Part shown: positions 42,930 to 56,920 of the stretch, in pieces
How positions within the stretch are numbered: the stretch's first letter is position 1
How the letters are laid out: each line of letters starts with the position of its first letter
Assembly: GCA_015183035.1 (NCBI GenBank)
Contig: JACZZP010000015.1
Coordinates: forward strand, 1 to 64,000
Length of the DNA stretch: 64,000 bases
Reading direction: 5' to 3'
Source: Meloidogyne chitwoodi
Lineage: Eukaryota; Nematoda; Chromadorea; Rhabditida; Meloidogynidae
The notes under the pieces: generated by a model
The model's input: only the letters and a program-made list of their open reading frames with translations
Database searches by the model: none
What the model was told of the DNA's origin: nothing
Made by a program: the position numbers and the translations under genes

Positions 42930-45900
42930 TTATAAACAAAAGAAAATTATAAATAAAAAGGTGAAAGCTCTTAACAAATTAATTGCCATACAATTCCTTA
43001 ATGAGTCACTGCTCCAAGGCAAATCCACAATTGATGGAAATTGATCGTCAGTTAAACCACCAATTTTACTAGCTCCAATATGGAAAGACAATTCTGAAGG
43101 ATTTGATGATTGAATTTCTGATGTTCCCATTGCTAAATGTCCTGTACTGAAGTGTTCAACTAATTCTGCACCCAAACCGAGTGACGTAATTGCCTTAAAG
43201 TTATTTTAATTTTTCTAAAAAGTATTCAAAACTAATAAATTTGAAATATTTATTTATACAAACCTGTAAACTAAACCTATAAACAGCTTTGGGATTGAGA
43301 TCAGTCAAATGTTCTATCCTTTGTTCAGGACTGACAATTGCTACTTTTGAAGGAGAATCTAAAATTTATAAAAAATAATAATTTTTCTAATAATTGAAAA
43401 AAATACGGAAAAGAGTAGAAGAAAGAACAGTACGAAAGCCAATTAGCTGATTATTTTTTGGTTCAAATTGACGTGGCCAACTCCAAGAACATTCAGCTGT
43501 AGTGATAGATGTTGCTAAACAATTTAGCCTCTGTATTTCCTGAGTTTGTTGATTTTGTAATTTTTCTAGAATTTCTGCTGATTTTTTTCTTTTTTCAATA
43601 TCTTCTCTTTGCCTTATTTGTTTCAAATCTTTATTAATAGAAATCTCTTTATTATCCTTCTCTCCATCATTCTCTTCATTTAGTTCCTCTATTGGAAGCC
43701 ATTCCCTTCCAAAATTTGTGGACAATTTTGATGTTTTTGATGCTATTGTTGTTGTTGCTGTATTTATTGTTCCTAATAATGTAAATTATGAAACTTACAA
43801 AAAATCAAAATTTACAAAATTAAATTAATTTTATTACCATTTAATGGCAGTGCAAAGGCAGGCAAATTATCACTGTTGTAACGAGGCCAATTATTTATAT
43901 TATCAAAATTTTCACTTTGTTTGCATTGTAAGGGCATATCAGAAGGAGTTTGTTCACAAGACAATGTTGCAAAAGTTAAAAGAGCAATTATCTAAAAATT
44001 TATTTTCTCGTTAGTTTATGATCGTTAAAATAAAGAATTTACATTTTCATTATTGTTTGTTAGTTTTTGTTGGCCTTCATTGATATTATAATTTTCGATT
44101 CTGGCATAATACTCGCATTGGAATTGGAGGTTTTCGAGTGTTGCTACACAATTTTGAACAAAAAATTCTTGCGGAGGTAACTCATTTAAACAACGCATTG
44201 AGCGAACAAATACACGAAATTGATACTAAAAATTCTGACTTTTTAAAAATTATTCAAATATTCTTTTACCCTGTTTCTTAAAAATTTAGTTTCGATGCAA
44301 GTTGGATGATCAAGCCATGAAATAATTGTCTTCAAACGATTTCCTTCAAAAAAGGGTGGCTTAACCTGTGCTACATAATGAAAATTTTGACCATCTCTAG
44401 ATGCCGCCTTTTTTAAACAACATTTAAAAAAATCAAATAAAAATTTTAAATTACTAAAATATTATTCTTTTCATCAAAAAGTGGTAAAAGTTTTTCAGAA
44501 TCTGAATTATTTTTGTTTTGTTTTTTGAAGGCGGTTGCGCCAGTTTTGAGAAACAGAATTGCTGGTTCACCTCTTAATTCACCTTCGCTTGTATCAACAG
44601 TTGCATAGAGCTGTAAAATTGCATTTTTTTAATTAAGAAAAAATAACAAACTTCAACAATATAAACTTGATTTTGTTCTAAGCCATTAATTTGTGTTTTT
44701 GTGGTTGAGCTGGGCAAAACTATACTTCTCCTTGAAGATTCAGAATCCTAAAAATTTATTTTTAAATAAGGGATCATTAAATTTTGTGAAAACTTACAAT
44801 CCCTGATAATTCCGTTCCTCCATCATAATCATCATCATCAGTCCTTGTAGAACTACGACGTTGACGTAATTCAAAAACCTTAGCTAGTTCTAATGAAGTT
44901 TTCCTAAAATTTAATTATTAATTAAATAAACAAATTTTTTAAAAATTTACCACCAACTAAGACGATAATCTTTTATTGGAATTTCTGATAAAGGGGCGAA
45001 CCATCCTATTTTGGCAATTTCCCCACCGCCGTTTCTATCAACATCCTCTCCCAAAGGTAACACAGTAAAATTATTTGGAGGCTAAAAATAAAAATATTAT
45101 AGTTTATAAAAAAATTATGAATACCGGTGGGCTCTTTACTTCTTTTGTAAGTTTAAATGGTGGATGGCTAGGCTGAGAAAAACCAACTTAAAAATTAAAT
45201 AAATTTTTAATTAATCTTTCTAAAAAAATCTACATGTTCCGTAGGCATTAACTGCGGCAACTCGAAAAAGATAATAACGACCCGGTGTAAGCAAATGCTT
45301 CAAAATTGCATACATTTTGTTTCTAACCATTATCTTAAAGATAAATTTTTTTAGATTTTTGTGTTTTTAGCTTTACTTATAAATTAACAACAAAAACTAA
45401 CAGTTTGCCAGGGAGTCATAGTTTCAGAATCCTTACGTACTGACCATCTCCATTGAATAACAAATACTTAAAATTAATAATTTAAATGTCAAAATAATAC
45501 TAATTTATTTTTAATAACTCTCAGTTGCAAAAAAAGAAAAGAAAATGTTTTTCTATTAAATGGTACCTACAATTTGCGTATGTTGTTGTATGTTGAGGGG
45601 TCATTCGTTTCATTACCCACCGAAGAATTGCAGAGCTGTAAATTTTTGGGTAAAATTTAACTTGAGATATATAAAACCGTTTTCGTTTCCTTTCCTGAAC
45701 AGTTATTCCCTCAGGCATTGGTAAAAGGCGACTGTCATTAATTTGAGGAGCAAGACATGTTCGATTGCATCCAAAAGAACAGCATTTTTCAATCTTAAAT
45801 TTATTATTATTTTATAATAATGAGAACAATATCAACCTCTGCACAGTCAGTGTCGGCATCACAAAAAGCAGAACATTCCTTTTTAATGGAATAGAATTTT

Positions 45901-48900
45901 TAATAAAAATATTAATTAAAAATACTTGAAACTACTATTTTTAATTTATAGTTTATTAAGATTAAATTATTTACTGTATCAACTGTTTTAAGTCTTGTTT
46001 GTAGATGTGGGCATTGGCCTGACCTGTTAACTGCATTTTTAATAAATGTACAAGAATGTCGGCATTCATTTGGGTCTGCTGCTTCCTATAAAAGTCTATT
46101 AATTTTATCAATATTTATAAGAATATTTATTAAAAAATAATACTATTTAAGCATTCTTTAGTTTAGTATTTTATTTTTAACATACACGGCAAAATGTCTG
46201 GCCACACAAGTTATTATCCAAAATTAATTCTCGGCATGGAATTAGACACTGACAAAAATGAAATTCAAATTATTTAAAAAATATTTTAAAATTTAATTTA
46301 AATTTGTCAAAAATATAATAATAATTAAAAAAAATAATTTTTACAGATGCACATTGCATATCCTCTTTGCAAAGAGTGCTTATTTGGTGTCTCAAAAGTC
46401 TTCTTGTTTCTGCATTGTTCTAAATAAAAATAATATAATAATTATTATTATTTTATTCATTTTAATTTTTCCCCATTCAATTATTACACAATTTATCGCC
46501 ATTCAAAATTACAATTAAACACCTTTAAATTTATTTTAATTATTTTAGTTAATTTTTATTAAAAAAAAGATGAATAAAAATAATTTTTTAATAAATTTTT
46601 ATTATTAAAGCAGATGGCCTAAAAGCTCTAAATATTAACATTTTGTAGTGTAAATGTAATAAAATTCACCGATAAACATTTTTATGTTTTAAATTTTTTT
46701 CTGTTTTTATAGAAATAAAAGGATGTAGAAAAAATTTATAAAAAATGTCTAATTTTGCCAAAATATTTACAATTTCTCAAAAATTAAATTTTTATTTTTC
46801 ATTAATAACTTAATAAAAGAAAGGAGTAAATGGCACCCCATTTATATGACCTTTCTCTTTATAACCATTTTTTGTTTAGTAAAGTTTATTTACTTTAAAT
46901 GATGAATATAATTTTTGTATTTCTTTTCCAAATTTAAACTCCTAAGAATCTCGCCATTTTATATGCGCAAAATAAACCATAAATTTTAACAAAGTAAAAT
47001 ATTAAAGAATAATATATATATACTCTATTATGTAGGTAGGCCTTTATTTATATTTCACCAAGTTTATTTTTATATGACAATGGAAAATAAAAAAAAAAGA
47101 AAATTTCAAATGGACAAAGATTTTTGGTAAAAGTTGTTTTTAAAAGGTAAATAAATATACATTAAAGGTCAAGAACTCAATAAAAAAATTTTGATTTTTT
47201 TAGGTTTATTTTAATTTTTTGGTTTGTATTTTAGGGAAATTAATTAAATAAAAATTTTATTTTATTATTCCTTTATCTTTTTTTTTCAGTTTAATTTTCA
47301 ATTCGTATTTTTCCATTTTCTAAATTAAAATGAAAATAGCTGGTGGCAGATGGCATACATAATACGTGGTTTTCATAAATATTATATATTGGATGATCCT
47401 TCAATATAACCCCGTTATCTATAGTAAGGGAAATAAAAGCTGTAGAAGAAAAATACCCTTTAATTTAAAAACGAAAATATTAAAAAAAGTAGATTTTTCT
47501 AAAATGATAAAAATAATCTTCTTATAAAAAAATAAATAAATTAAACTATTTGTCTAAAATTAAATTTAGGTTTTGTAAACAAAAAGAAATTCTGGCGTTT
47601 TTTGTTTTATTTATAAAGTGAATGCCATAAATAAAAAAAAATCTTTTAGATGTCTACTAAAATGAGAGTAAACAAAGTGTAAAAAAGAGCAAATAACAAA
47701 AAGAAAAAAGTGTTAGAAAAAGTGCCGAAAAAATATATAAAAAATACAAATCCAAAAGGATGAAAACTCATGGATCATAAAATTTTTGTGAGAAGAAATT
47801 GTGTAATAAAAGCACCATTTTATATTAAATAAAAGAGCAAATATTAGATATTTTGAGAGGATAAAAATTTATTTTTTTTAAATCTAGACTTTTTTATTTT
47901 ATTAATTTTTCAAATAAAAAATTTAATTCTAGATTTAAAATACCTATTAAATTAAATATTTTATAAAAATGTTATTTAAATTGTTTTTGTAATATGATAC
48001 TTCTTTTATTTTATAAAAACTTCCAGAATAAAGCTAAAAAAATTTTAAATTCTTAAAAGTTTCCTATAAAAACCAGTTTAAGAAAATTGAGTATATTTAC
48101 TATTAAAAATAAAAGATTAAATAAATATTTTACATTTCATTCACTTAAATTTCAAAATAATCCAAAATGGCTTTTTAATCCACATCATACGTAATTTGTT
48201 TCAATTTACTTGTAATCAGTTTTAAATTTATTTAAAAAATATATGGTTTAAAATAAATAAATTTTAGTTAAATAAATATATTTAGATTAAAAAGATAAAA
48301 AAGAGATATTTTTTAATAAAAAAATTTCGGTATATTATTTATTACAAAAACAAAAAACGGATAGTCGGCTTTATTTAAGGACAAATATAAATACATATAA
48401 TTTATGGCCGTTTGCGAACATAGGGGAATAAGAACAGATGCAAAAAAGATTTTAAAAAAGCAAAGGAAATACGCAGAAAAAAAAGAAAAAAATTATTTAT
48501 TATATAAAATTAAATAAATTAAAAAATATTTTTAGATTTTTTAAATAAATTTTAATTAAAATAAATTTTAAAAATTGGTCCTTAACAAATTGATTAAAAA
48601 TATTATAAATATTAATTTACCTTATGCCTTAGTTCAAGGTCACTTAGACATCTGGACTGGCATCTTAAAAATAAAATATTAAAGTTAAAATTTTCTAAAA
48701 GAATTTTAATTTGTTTTTTTAATTAAATACTGTTTAAAATAATAATAATTATTTTTTTCTAATAAATTAGCATAATATTCTACCTTGCACTAAACAAATC
48801 ATCGGCTGCACTTGCAAATGAATAATGAAGGATTGGATTTAAAATAATAATAAATTGATAAATAAAACAAAATAAATGAAAATGGCAATAAATAGCAATT

Positions 48901-48914
48901 TCATAAATATTCAT
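42930..48914 (-). CDS. kal-1: Anosmin-1 orthologue KAL-1 (WAP plus fibronectin III, secreted or anchored)
   Basis: Extracellular-matrix protein that guides neurons and interacts with heparan sulphate. A signal peptide is encoded by the first exon (MNIYEIAIYCHFHLFC to YSFASAADD). The N-terminal Cys-rich box reads CQSRCLSDLELRHK, LCKEDMQCAS, CLIPCRELILDNNLCGQTF and ECRHSCTFIKNAVNRSGQCP. The WAP four-disulphide core has ECSAFCDADTDCAE and KCCSFGCNRTCLAP. Fibronectin type III repeats follow, with PGRYYLFRVAAVNAYG, KIGWFAPLSEIPIKDYRLSW, QINGLEQNQVYIVELYATVD, FRVFVRSMRCLNELPPQEFF and NPKAVYRFSLQAITSLGLG. The order Cys box, WAP, FN3 repeats is diagnostic for anosmin. The last residues, INLLRAFTFLFIIFFCL, are hydrophobic up to the stop, suggesting a GPI-anchor signal. 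One intron of about 2.2 kb separates the second and third exons. Confidence 0.92.
46425..48617 (-). other. Large intron of kal-1
   Basis: At about 2.2 kb this is by far the longest intron in the window. It is AT-rich but has a more mixed patch at 47330-47450 (TAGCTGGTGGCAGATGGCAT and following). A regulatory role is possible but no element is identified. Confidence 0.5.
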
Positions 48915-51900
48915 TTTTCGCTTAAAATGAAAATATTAAAATTAAAAAAATATTTTAATTATTTTTTTTTGAGAAAGAGGGTGAAATAGAACACAAAATA
49001 TTTGTGTGGTCCAAGAAATGTTTAATTTTAGTTTTTATTTTTTTTAACTTAATAAAGAAAAAATGAACAAATAATAAATAAAATGCCCCTATTGTCAAAA
49101 TATATTGCAAAAAAGAGTACTTAAAAATTTCTAAAATTGTCGTATTTTTATAAATCTTATATATAAATTTTTGAAGAATGGCCGACCATTTAATAACAAT
49201 AATAATTTTTAAAAAATTGTCAAGAAGTGGACATGCCCTTAAGTGGTGGGAATTGCTAAATTTAGCATCAACATAACAATAAAATATAAGCAATAACGAT
49301 AAAAAGTAGAAAAATTAAATTTTGATCAAAATTTGGAAATAGAGAGGCAATAAAAGACCACACACATTTTTTGATAATTTTGCAATCTTTAAATAATTTA
49401 TAAAATATATCTTTAATAAAATAAATAATTAAATATTTCACATTATTTACTTAATCCCGGAGGGTGATTAGTTATGACCTTGTATTAATAAGAGGAAACA
49501 AAATGAAGGAAATGAAGGAATTGTGAGGAAAATGAGTGTTAGTTTTTGCAACAAATGAATGAGAGAGAGAGAGAGAGATATGTTTTGGGCGTGGCTTATT
49601 ATAACCAAAAATTAAAAAATTCATTAATGGACTATCCATAATATTATTTCGATTTTTAGAAAAATAATTTTTAAAAAATGATAGCAAGAAAATTAGTAAA
49701 GATTTCTTAATATTTCAGGAACATAATAATTTTGGCTTCAAATATTTTTCAATAAGAATAAAGTACTAGTGCCTTGGGGAAAATTTATCTCTTAAAATGA
49801 GTGCTACTTCATTTTCGTCTTCCTCTTCACTTAAATAGAAGAACAATGTACCAAAAGCATAAATAGCCAAAGGGAAAATGGAATAGGTGAAGAAAGCCTA
49901 AATATGGGAGAAAAGGGAGCATCAAGAGAAGGATTTGTGGTTGGGGAAGTTCTGATGGGACAAAGAATATATTATGCGACCACCATTCATTCACAACCCT
50001 CATATCCTTTTTAAAGTGTTTTAGGTCGCAGAAAACACATAACCCCATTTTTTAATAGTTTTGCCTGTGTTCTTTATTAATTTTCGAATTGCCCGCTTTT
50101 GGTTGAGAGATGTGAACAATTTGGAACAAATTGTAGTAGGGGATTGAAGGTGGTAGGGGTAAGGGAAGAATGGAAAGAATAAATTGGGCAACAAACAGAG
50201 TGGGCTCAGAGAGGGGGATGTATTTATTAGTGATGAAAAAAGGGGGAATAAGAGGAGGAACATAAAAATTTTAACATTTAAGTGTAATTTTTGAACAATT
50301 TACTAAATCTTTGTCAAATATGAAAAATGCAAAATATAGAATAATTTATTTAATTATTAAATTTAAAATTTAATAATGCATAAAACTGAGAATTCTTCAC
50401 AATTTATTTATTTTTAAACTTTTTCGACGATGGAACGCCATTTTAAACATTTTAAAAATAAAATAAAAAAGTCGGGGCCATAAAAGAAGACCATAAAAAA
50501 AAAGATTTTAAACAACTTTTTCATAGCTTAAAGTTGAAATATTTAAAGACATAAACGCGGATATTTAGACAAACACATATGTTAAATAAACAAAATAAAA
50601 TACAGAAAATAAACAAGAAAATTTTAAAATTTGTCACAAAATAAGCAAAAAGGATCACTTTAGGGTTTTTTCAAAAATATAAAAATTTTAAACTTTTGTT
50701 ATTCATTTGCAAAGTTTAAAAAAGTAAAATCTTAGGCAAAAGTCCAATAAATGTCAGCATTCTAAAAATTTGCAGGAAGGGATAAAAATAGTGCAAATTG
50801 GCAAATTAAGAGGGAAAAAGAGTACCTAAAGAAGGGGATGACCTCTCAAACACACTTTATTTATTTGGTAATGTTTCAGTCATCTTCTTTCCCTCAGCTA
50901 CATTTTAAGTGTAGTAATGAAGTAAAAGCCTCAACATAAATATACAGAAAAATTAAATGAGTTTTAGTTTATATGTATACAATGATGGCAAAAATGTTAA
51001 TGTAAAGCAATTTAATAAATGGGGGAGAAAGAATAAAAAAAACTATTAAAAATAGGGGAAAATAAAAATTATTAGATTTAAGGTATTTTAGATTAAAATA
51101 AAGAAGAATTTATTAAAATTATAATAATGCAAAAAATAATAAAAATATTTAAATTTTTGAAAATGCCAAAAAATCTCAGGTTTTATTATTAAAAATATAT
51201 TTAAAAAAATATAATCCTATTCTTATTTAATCTAAAATACCTTTATTTATTTGAAGAATATTTTATTTAAAAGAAAATAAATCTAAGTATAGGTATTTTT
51301 ATTTAAAGTACATACTTGAATATGAACAATTGTTGAGCAATTTAATCAAGGTATAAATTTATGAGAAAAAACAAAATCTTTTCAAATATTTAAAAAGGAA
51401 GAATTAATAAAATTTATTTTATTAAAATTTTTTTAAAAATGTTATTTTTATCAAAACCAGTTAAAAAATAAAATAAATTTTCAAGAAAAAATATAATAAT
51501 AATAATATAGGATTAAAACTGAAAAGAGGTGAGAGTGTCAAATTTTACAATTGTTCCTTCAACAGATCTAAAAATATAAAAAAGATTGGTGACTCAAGTT
51601 GATGATGAGATTTTGCGGATTTATAAAATGCTGGGTCAATTTGGACACAATGAGAGCGGGAAAATGAGAAAATGTGAGATGGTCTTAAAATTGAAGAAAA
51701 TGGGGGAATTATGAGAATTTTTTTAAAGGAGTTGGATATATAGCTAATAATAATAAATGTGAGAAAGGATTAAAATAGACCATTTTGTAATATTAATATT
51801 ACAAGAAAAAATATTGGGAGAAATAAAAAAATAAAAATTGTCAGAGGAGATTCATTAAATTGCCGTAAAGAACTTAAGTAAATTCTTTTTATACTCTTCT

Positions 51901-52795
51901 ACTTTTGCAATTTTGTCAAATTTCTAATTTAAAATTTAAAGAATGGCTAAAAGGAAATTGAATTTTGACGGCGGCACTCCTCTAAAAAATGAGAGAGTGG
52001 CAATCCCTTAAAAAGACTCATATAGTGCTCAGCCATTCATTCAAAAAAAAGTCATTCGGACGGAAGGAAACCAAACTAACAAAACCACAAATAAAGACGA
52101 AAAAATGGAGAAGGAAAAAAACGTGGAGAAAAAGGTCAATAAATTTTGGCAATATTTTTTAGATAAATAATTTTGAAAAAATTTGACCATAGCTTTATTT
52201 TTCTTAAAATTATTATTAAAATAGAAGCAAAAAAATTAAAAAAATTTCCTGTTCAAATCCTCAATTTAATATTTACTTTTTGGTAAAATTCTTCAAATAA
52301 ATATTTTGCTCAAAATTTTTCTCCAATGTCATCCGTTCACGGTCAAATATCGCGCACTTTTAACGCCTCATTTGATTTCAGCGGCAATGTTGATCCTTCT
52401 TTTAAATATTTCTTTTAAACATTGTTTTCTTGTTTGTTTATTTCTTTTAATTTTCCCAAATTGTTGTCTATTTAGATTTTCATCAAGCTTTTTAATTTTA
52501 TTTTTCGTCAAAAACAACGAAAAAATATTTTTGAAGGTAGAGGAATTACCTAATTTACGAAATTTGAATAATATTTAAAAATTTCGAGAAAAAATTTTAT
52601 CTCGAATTTTTTATAGTATTTATTATTATAAATTATTTGAATAAAAAACAATTGGAATGTTAATTAAATTTTTCTTAATTTTTTTTTAAACAAATAATTT
52701 ATTGCACCAATTTTTAAATATTACAGAAGACAACCGGAGAGATTTTTGAAAAAAGTTGAAAATTTTTTAAATTGAAACTGGGAACTTTTAACTTT
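48915..52795. other. Long intergenic region upstream of kal-1
   Basis: The largest gene-free stretch (3.9 kb). It is AT-rich, with purine-rich minus-complement tracts at 49490-49580 and 49900-50260 whose antisense translations (Phe/Leu/Pro/Ser-rich) are composition artefacts. A less AT-rich block lies at 51580-52130. It is likely the upstream control region of kal-1; no specific sites are claimed. Confidence 0.45.
49561..49578. repeat. (GA)9 microsatellite
   Basis: Nine uninterrupted GA units, about 650 bp upstream of the kal-1 start codon. Confidence 0.9.
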
Positions 52796-55700
52796 TTATT
52801 TTCTATAAGCATTATATCCACAGGGAGTATAAAGCCAACCATAAATATCTTCTTGTGTGGTAGATAATCTATTCAACGTTCCATTCATATTTGGTTGAAT
52901 ATTTCCCCTTAATTAAGAAAAAACTTTAATTAAAAATTATTTATTTAGTTTAACGAACCTTTTTAAAGTTTCATATTGTCTTTGTTGATTTAGACCAGAA
53001 AAATAACAAAACCCTCCCATTTGAGCTGCCCTAGCAGCTCCAGCAGCATTTATAAAAGAATTTGAAATGGGTGAATGAGATGCAGATGATGCAGATTGCA
53101 TTCCAACTAAACCAGCTGTAGCCAAACTAAATCCATTTTCGGAACGAACTTGACGTAGTTTACGTCTAAATTGAATTTATATTTAATTTAAACATTGATT
53201 AACCTTCTAGCAACACATAATCCAACAAACACAGAAAACATAACAACAGCAACAGTACCAATACAAACAACAATAATAATAGTTGGAAGCATTCTTTTAT
53301 TACTACTTCTTTTTTCTGGTTCAGATGGTTCGTTTAGAATATTTTGAGAATTATTTTCTTCAATTATTTTTGAATTTTTGGATAAAAGTAACGGAAATTC
53401 TTCAATCCTTTCATTATTTTCCAATATTGAATAATTATGATTATTGCCCAATAATGTTGGTTTAGCTTCACCTTTTTGTTTTTTTTTTTAATTTAAAATT
53501 TATTTTTATTACCAATTTTAATCTTTTTATGTTCATCAGAAGGAATAAGTTGGTTCAAATGCCAAGAATTTTCAGCAATAACTATACTTGGTGGCAAAGT
53601 TGGAATTATTATTGGATTTCCACTATTATCACTCTCAACACTTTATTTAATAATAAAAAATATTTTTATTATAAATTATCCCTTACTGTGTAGCTGTATG
53701 CATCTTCGGAGCAGGTTTCAAAAATGGAACAGGATGTGGATATATAATTCTAGGATTTATATCAACATTAGTTGTAGTAGTTGATATTTGTTCAATTTCT
53801 GTTTGATCTTAATAATAAAATTAAAAAATAAAATTATTTTGAATTTTAATTAAAGTGTTACTCTGTCCAATAAAACTGCTTGTACTAGTTAATGTTGATT
53901 CAATAATTTTAGTAAAATCAGTATCCCCACTGACAGTTAAAGGAATTGGCTTTATATTTTCTTTAATTGAGGCTGTTAATGATTGCTTAAATTAAGAAAT
54001 TAAGGTATTTAATTTAAATTTAATATTAAACATTTGATTTAATAACATTTGGAATAATTCGAATTGGTTTTATTCTGCTCGGAGCAATTCTACTATTATT
54101 TCCCAAATAACTTTTTAAATTTTTTTGTGAGTTATTTGTTAATTTATTATTAATTAAAGTTTGCTGATTTTCATCAATTTGTTGAACAAAAGGAGAGGGA
54201 GAAGTTAAAGGTTCGTTTTCAGCTTCATCTTCCTCCTCGTCCTCTTCACTTATTGTTGACATACTCGAAGTATCTTCATCATTAAATATATTTTTAGATT
54301 CAATCTCTTTAACTGTCTGAAAAAATATTTTGAATTAAAAACTTAATATTTAACCGTTGAAACACTAGTTTTGTCAGTAACTTGTTTGTCTCCACAAAAA
54401 GCATCATCATTGTTAGGAATAAAAATACCATTTCCTTGTTGGAGCATGTGTATTTTTTCAACACATACCAATGGATTATCTTTAAAAAAAAAATTTTTTT
54501 GAGGCAAAATTAAATTAACCTTTAAGTAGCACGGTAGTCACACGCCTTCCAAAAGCACCATACGGAGTACGTAAAATTTTATTACTGCTCAAATCAACCA
54601 AAAGCAAGTTTAATTGAGATAAAAACGTTCCAGGCACTAAGTCAATAATTTCATTATGACTCAAGTCAAGCATTGCAAGGGATGGATTTCCACGAAATGT
54701 TGAGGCATCTACTGAACGTATCTGAAACAATTTTTTTTCATTTTTAAATTTTTTGTATTAAATGCCTTGTTTGATTTTAATGAAAGTTGCTGAAGTTGTC
54801 GAAGATTGTAGAAAGCATCTTTTTGTAATTCAGTTAATTTATTTTGTTCCAAAATGAGAACTACCTTAAAATTATTTTATTTATTTTATTAATTTTAGAT
54901 TAAATAACAATGCTTGAATTAGAAGAAAATGCTTCAGGTTGTATACGATCAATTCTATTTTCCCCTAAATAAAGTTGTTTAAGTATTGGAAGTCTGGCAA
55001 AAGTATCATTTGGAAGATTTTCAATTTTATTATTGCTTAAATCGAGCATTTCCAATCGCTCAAAAGAACTAAACTGAAAGGGTTGAACCTAAAAATTATT
55101 CAATTTTTAAATTAAAATTTAATTTAAAAAAACTTCAGTCAATTGATTTGCTGATAAATAAAGAAATCTAAGTTGAGGGGCATTAAGAAAAGCCTGACGA
55201 TGAATTGAGCGAATTTTATTTGATGCCAAATTCAAAAGAGAAAGAATTGGTAAATTCATAAAAGAAAGTTGTGGCAAATGTTGCAAATTATTATTATGTA
55301 AATGTAAAGCCATTAACATTCGAAAACCACGAAGGGCTTTAAAAAATGGTGGCAAATAATTTTATAAATTAAAAACAAATTTCGTACAACTTGCTGGAAC
55401 TTCCTCAAGAAGATTATGTCCCAAATTAATTGTCTGAAGTGAATGCTTTACGTTATCAAAAAAACTTTTGTGTATTGAAGTAATCCGATTATGCGATAAA
55501 TTTATGTCATTTAGCTAAATTATTTAAATTATTTATAATAATATTAGTTTTTAAATAAGCCGTGGCTAAAGTCACTTAACGCTAACAACGAAAAACAGTA
55601 TAGAAAATGAGGAGAGACAAAGAATAAGTTTTAACAATATAAATCTCTTACCTTAGCAATTCTAGGCAAAGCATGCTCGGTTTTTAATTCTTCAATAAAA

Positions 55701-56292
55701 TTATCTGAAAGATCTAATTTAAGTAGAGAATTCATTTGGTGAAATGCATCAAAGGATAATTCTAGAATCTAAAATTAATCTTTATGAAAATTTAAAGATT
55801 TTTTAAATAAACTACTTTATTTCCAGTAATTGATATTTCTTGTAACACAGAATCAAGCCCTTTAAATGCTCCTTTCTTAATAACTCCAATCCCACAACTG
55901 ACAAGTTCAAGCCTTTTAATATAAAGACCTTGAAATAAATTGTCGTCAAGTATAGGGATTATTGTTTCTTCTCTATCTCCATCGCTGCTTCCACGTATGG
56001 ATAACAATTTTAAAAGGCCCAGATGCACTTGATTGCTCTTGAGGGTCTATAAAATGAAGGAATATGATAAAATAATGTTGAAAGAAAAATATGCCTGTAT
56101 TAAATTTTTTGCCCAAATTTCTGCTGAAGAATTATCTTTTTTAATAGATGGTGCTGTACAATTAAGCAAAACACCATCAAACTGATCTACGCATAAACAG
56201 AATTCCTGTACCTGATTAGGACAACAATTAACAAAATATAATATTGTAAGTGAGAAAAATAAAATAAAATAAAAAATATTGGATAATTCCAT
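52796..56292 (-). CDS. Extracellular leucine-rich-repeat transmembrane protein (eLRR, LET-4/EGG-6-like type)
   Basis: The start MELSNIFYFILFFSLTILYF is a signal peptide followed by a Cys-containing N-cap (CCPNQVQEFCLCVDQFDGVL). At least a dozen LRRs follow, for example LLKLDLSDNFIEELKTEHAL, MALHLHNNNLQHLPQLSFMN, LRFLYLSANQLTEV, LKQLYLGENRIDRIQPEAFS and LAMLDLSHNEIIDLVPGTFL, capped by DNPLVCVEKI and FCGDKQVT. A long acidic, Ser/Asn-rich juxtamembrane stalk follows (ISEEDEEEDEAENEP). The transmembrane helix is MLPTIIIVVCIGTVAVVMFS, then a short cytoplasmic tail with AAGAARAAQMGGFCYF and the end DIYGWLYTPCGYNAYRK. Proteins of this layout organise apical matrix or guide dendrites in nematodes. 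The exact orthologue is not determined. Confidence 0.85.
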
Positions 56293-56920
56293 TTATCTAA
56301 AAATTAAATTTTTTTAATTGTCCAAATATATTGAAAATTTTTATTTATTCAATTAAAATAATTTTTAATGATTATTAAAATTTAATTTTCTACAATTTTA
56401 TTTTTAGTTTAAATAAATTATAATTTATTTATTGATCGAAGTTTTGAATTTAGTCAAAAAGGGAAAAAGATTTTTGCTTTTGAGCTGAAGATTTTTTGGA
56501 GAGCTCAAGGACGTCCGTCCATTTTCTCCTCCACCTTCCGTTCATTTAATCCATCAGTGGATAGGCGAAAGTATTGTGGCGAAATGAAATTTTGTGAAAA
56601 AAAAAGATGAGAAAAGGATTTTTAAAATAAAAAGGTTATATTGAATATTTGTTTGTGGGTGTTATTTGTTCGCGCAACGCTTCATTGAATCCCCCAGTGA
56701 TGACTGAGCAGATGTGATATGCCCGCGGGCGATAAAAATTCGTCCCAAATTCCATTGGTGCTTTTTCGGGTAGAAGAAATAATTTAATCAATTTTGATAT
56801 TTAAATAATTTATAATAATATTTTTTCTTATTTGACAGCGAAGATTAAGGAACGTCTAACTATGCCGAAAGTCGAAAATCTTTTTTAAATTTAAAAATCT
56901 TTTTCATATTTAAAAATAAA
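56293..56920. other. Spacer between nuclear receptor and LRR gene
   Basis: The region 56480-56870 is less AT-rich than neighbouring spacers (for example CGTCCGTCCATTTTCTCCTC and ATGCCCGCGGGCGATAAAAA) and lies immediately upstream of the LRR gene, so it is a plausible promoter. CCCGCGGG near 56718 is palindromic. No exon is seen. Confidence 0.45.

Noticed and set aside
48955..49293. 112-codon minus-strand frame near the kal-1 start
   Set aside because: Lys/Ile/Phe-rich AT translation, no link to the kal-1 signal-peptide exon.
49472..50263. Several minus-strand frames rich in Phe, Leu, Pro and Ser
   Set aside because: They are the complements of purine-rich tracts upstream of kal-1 and lack exon structure.
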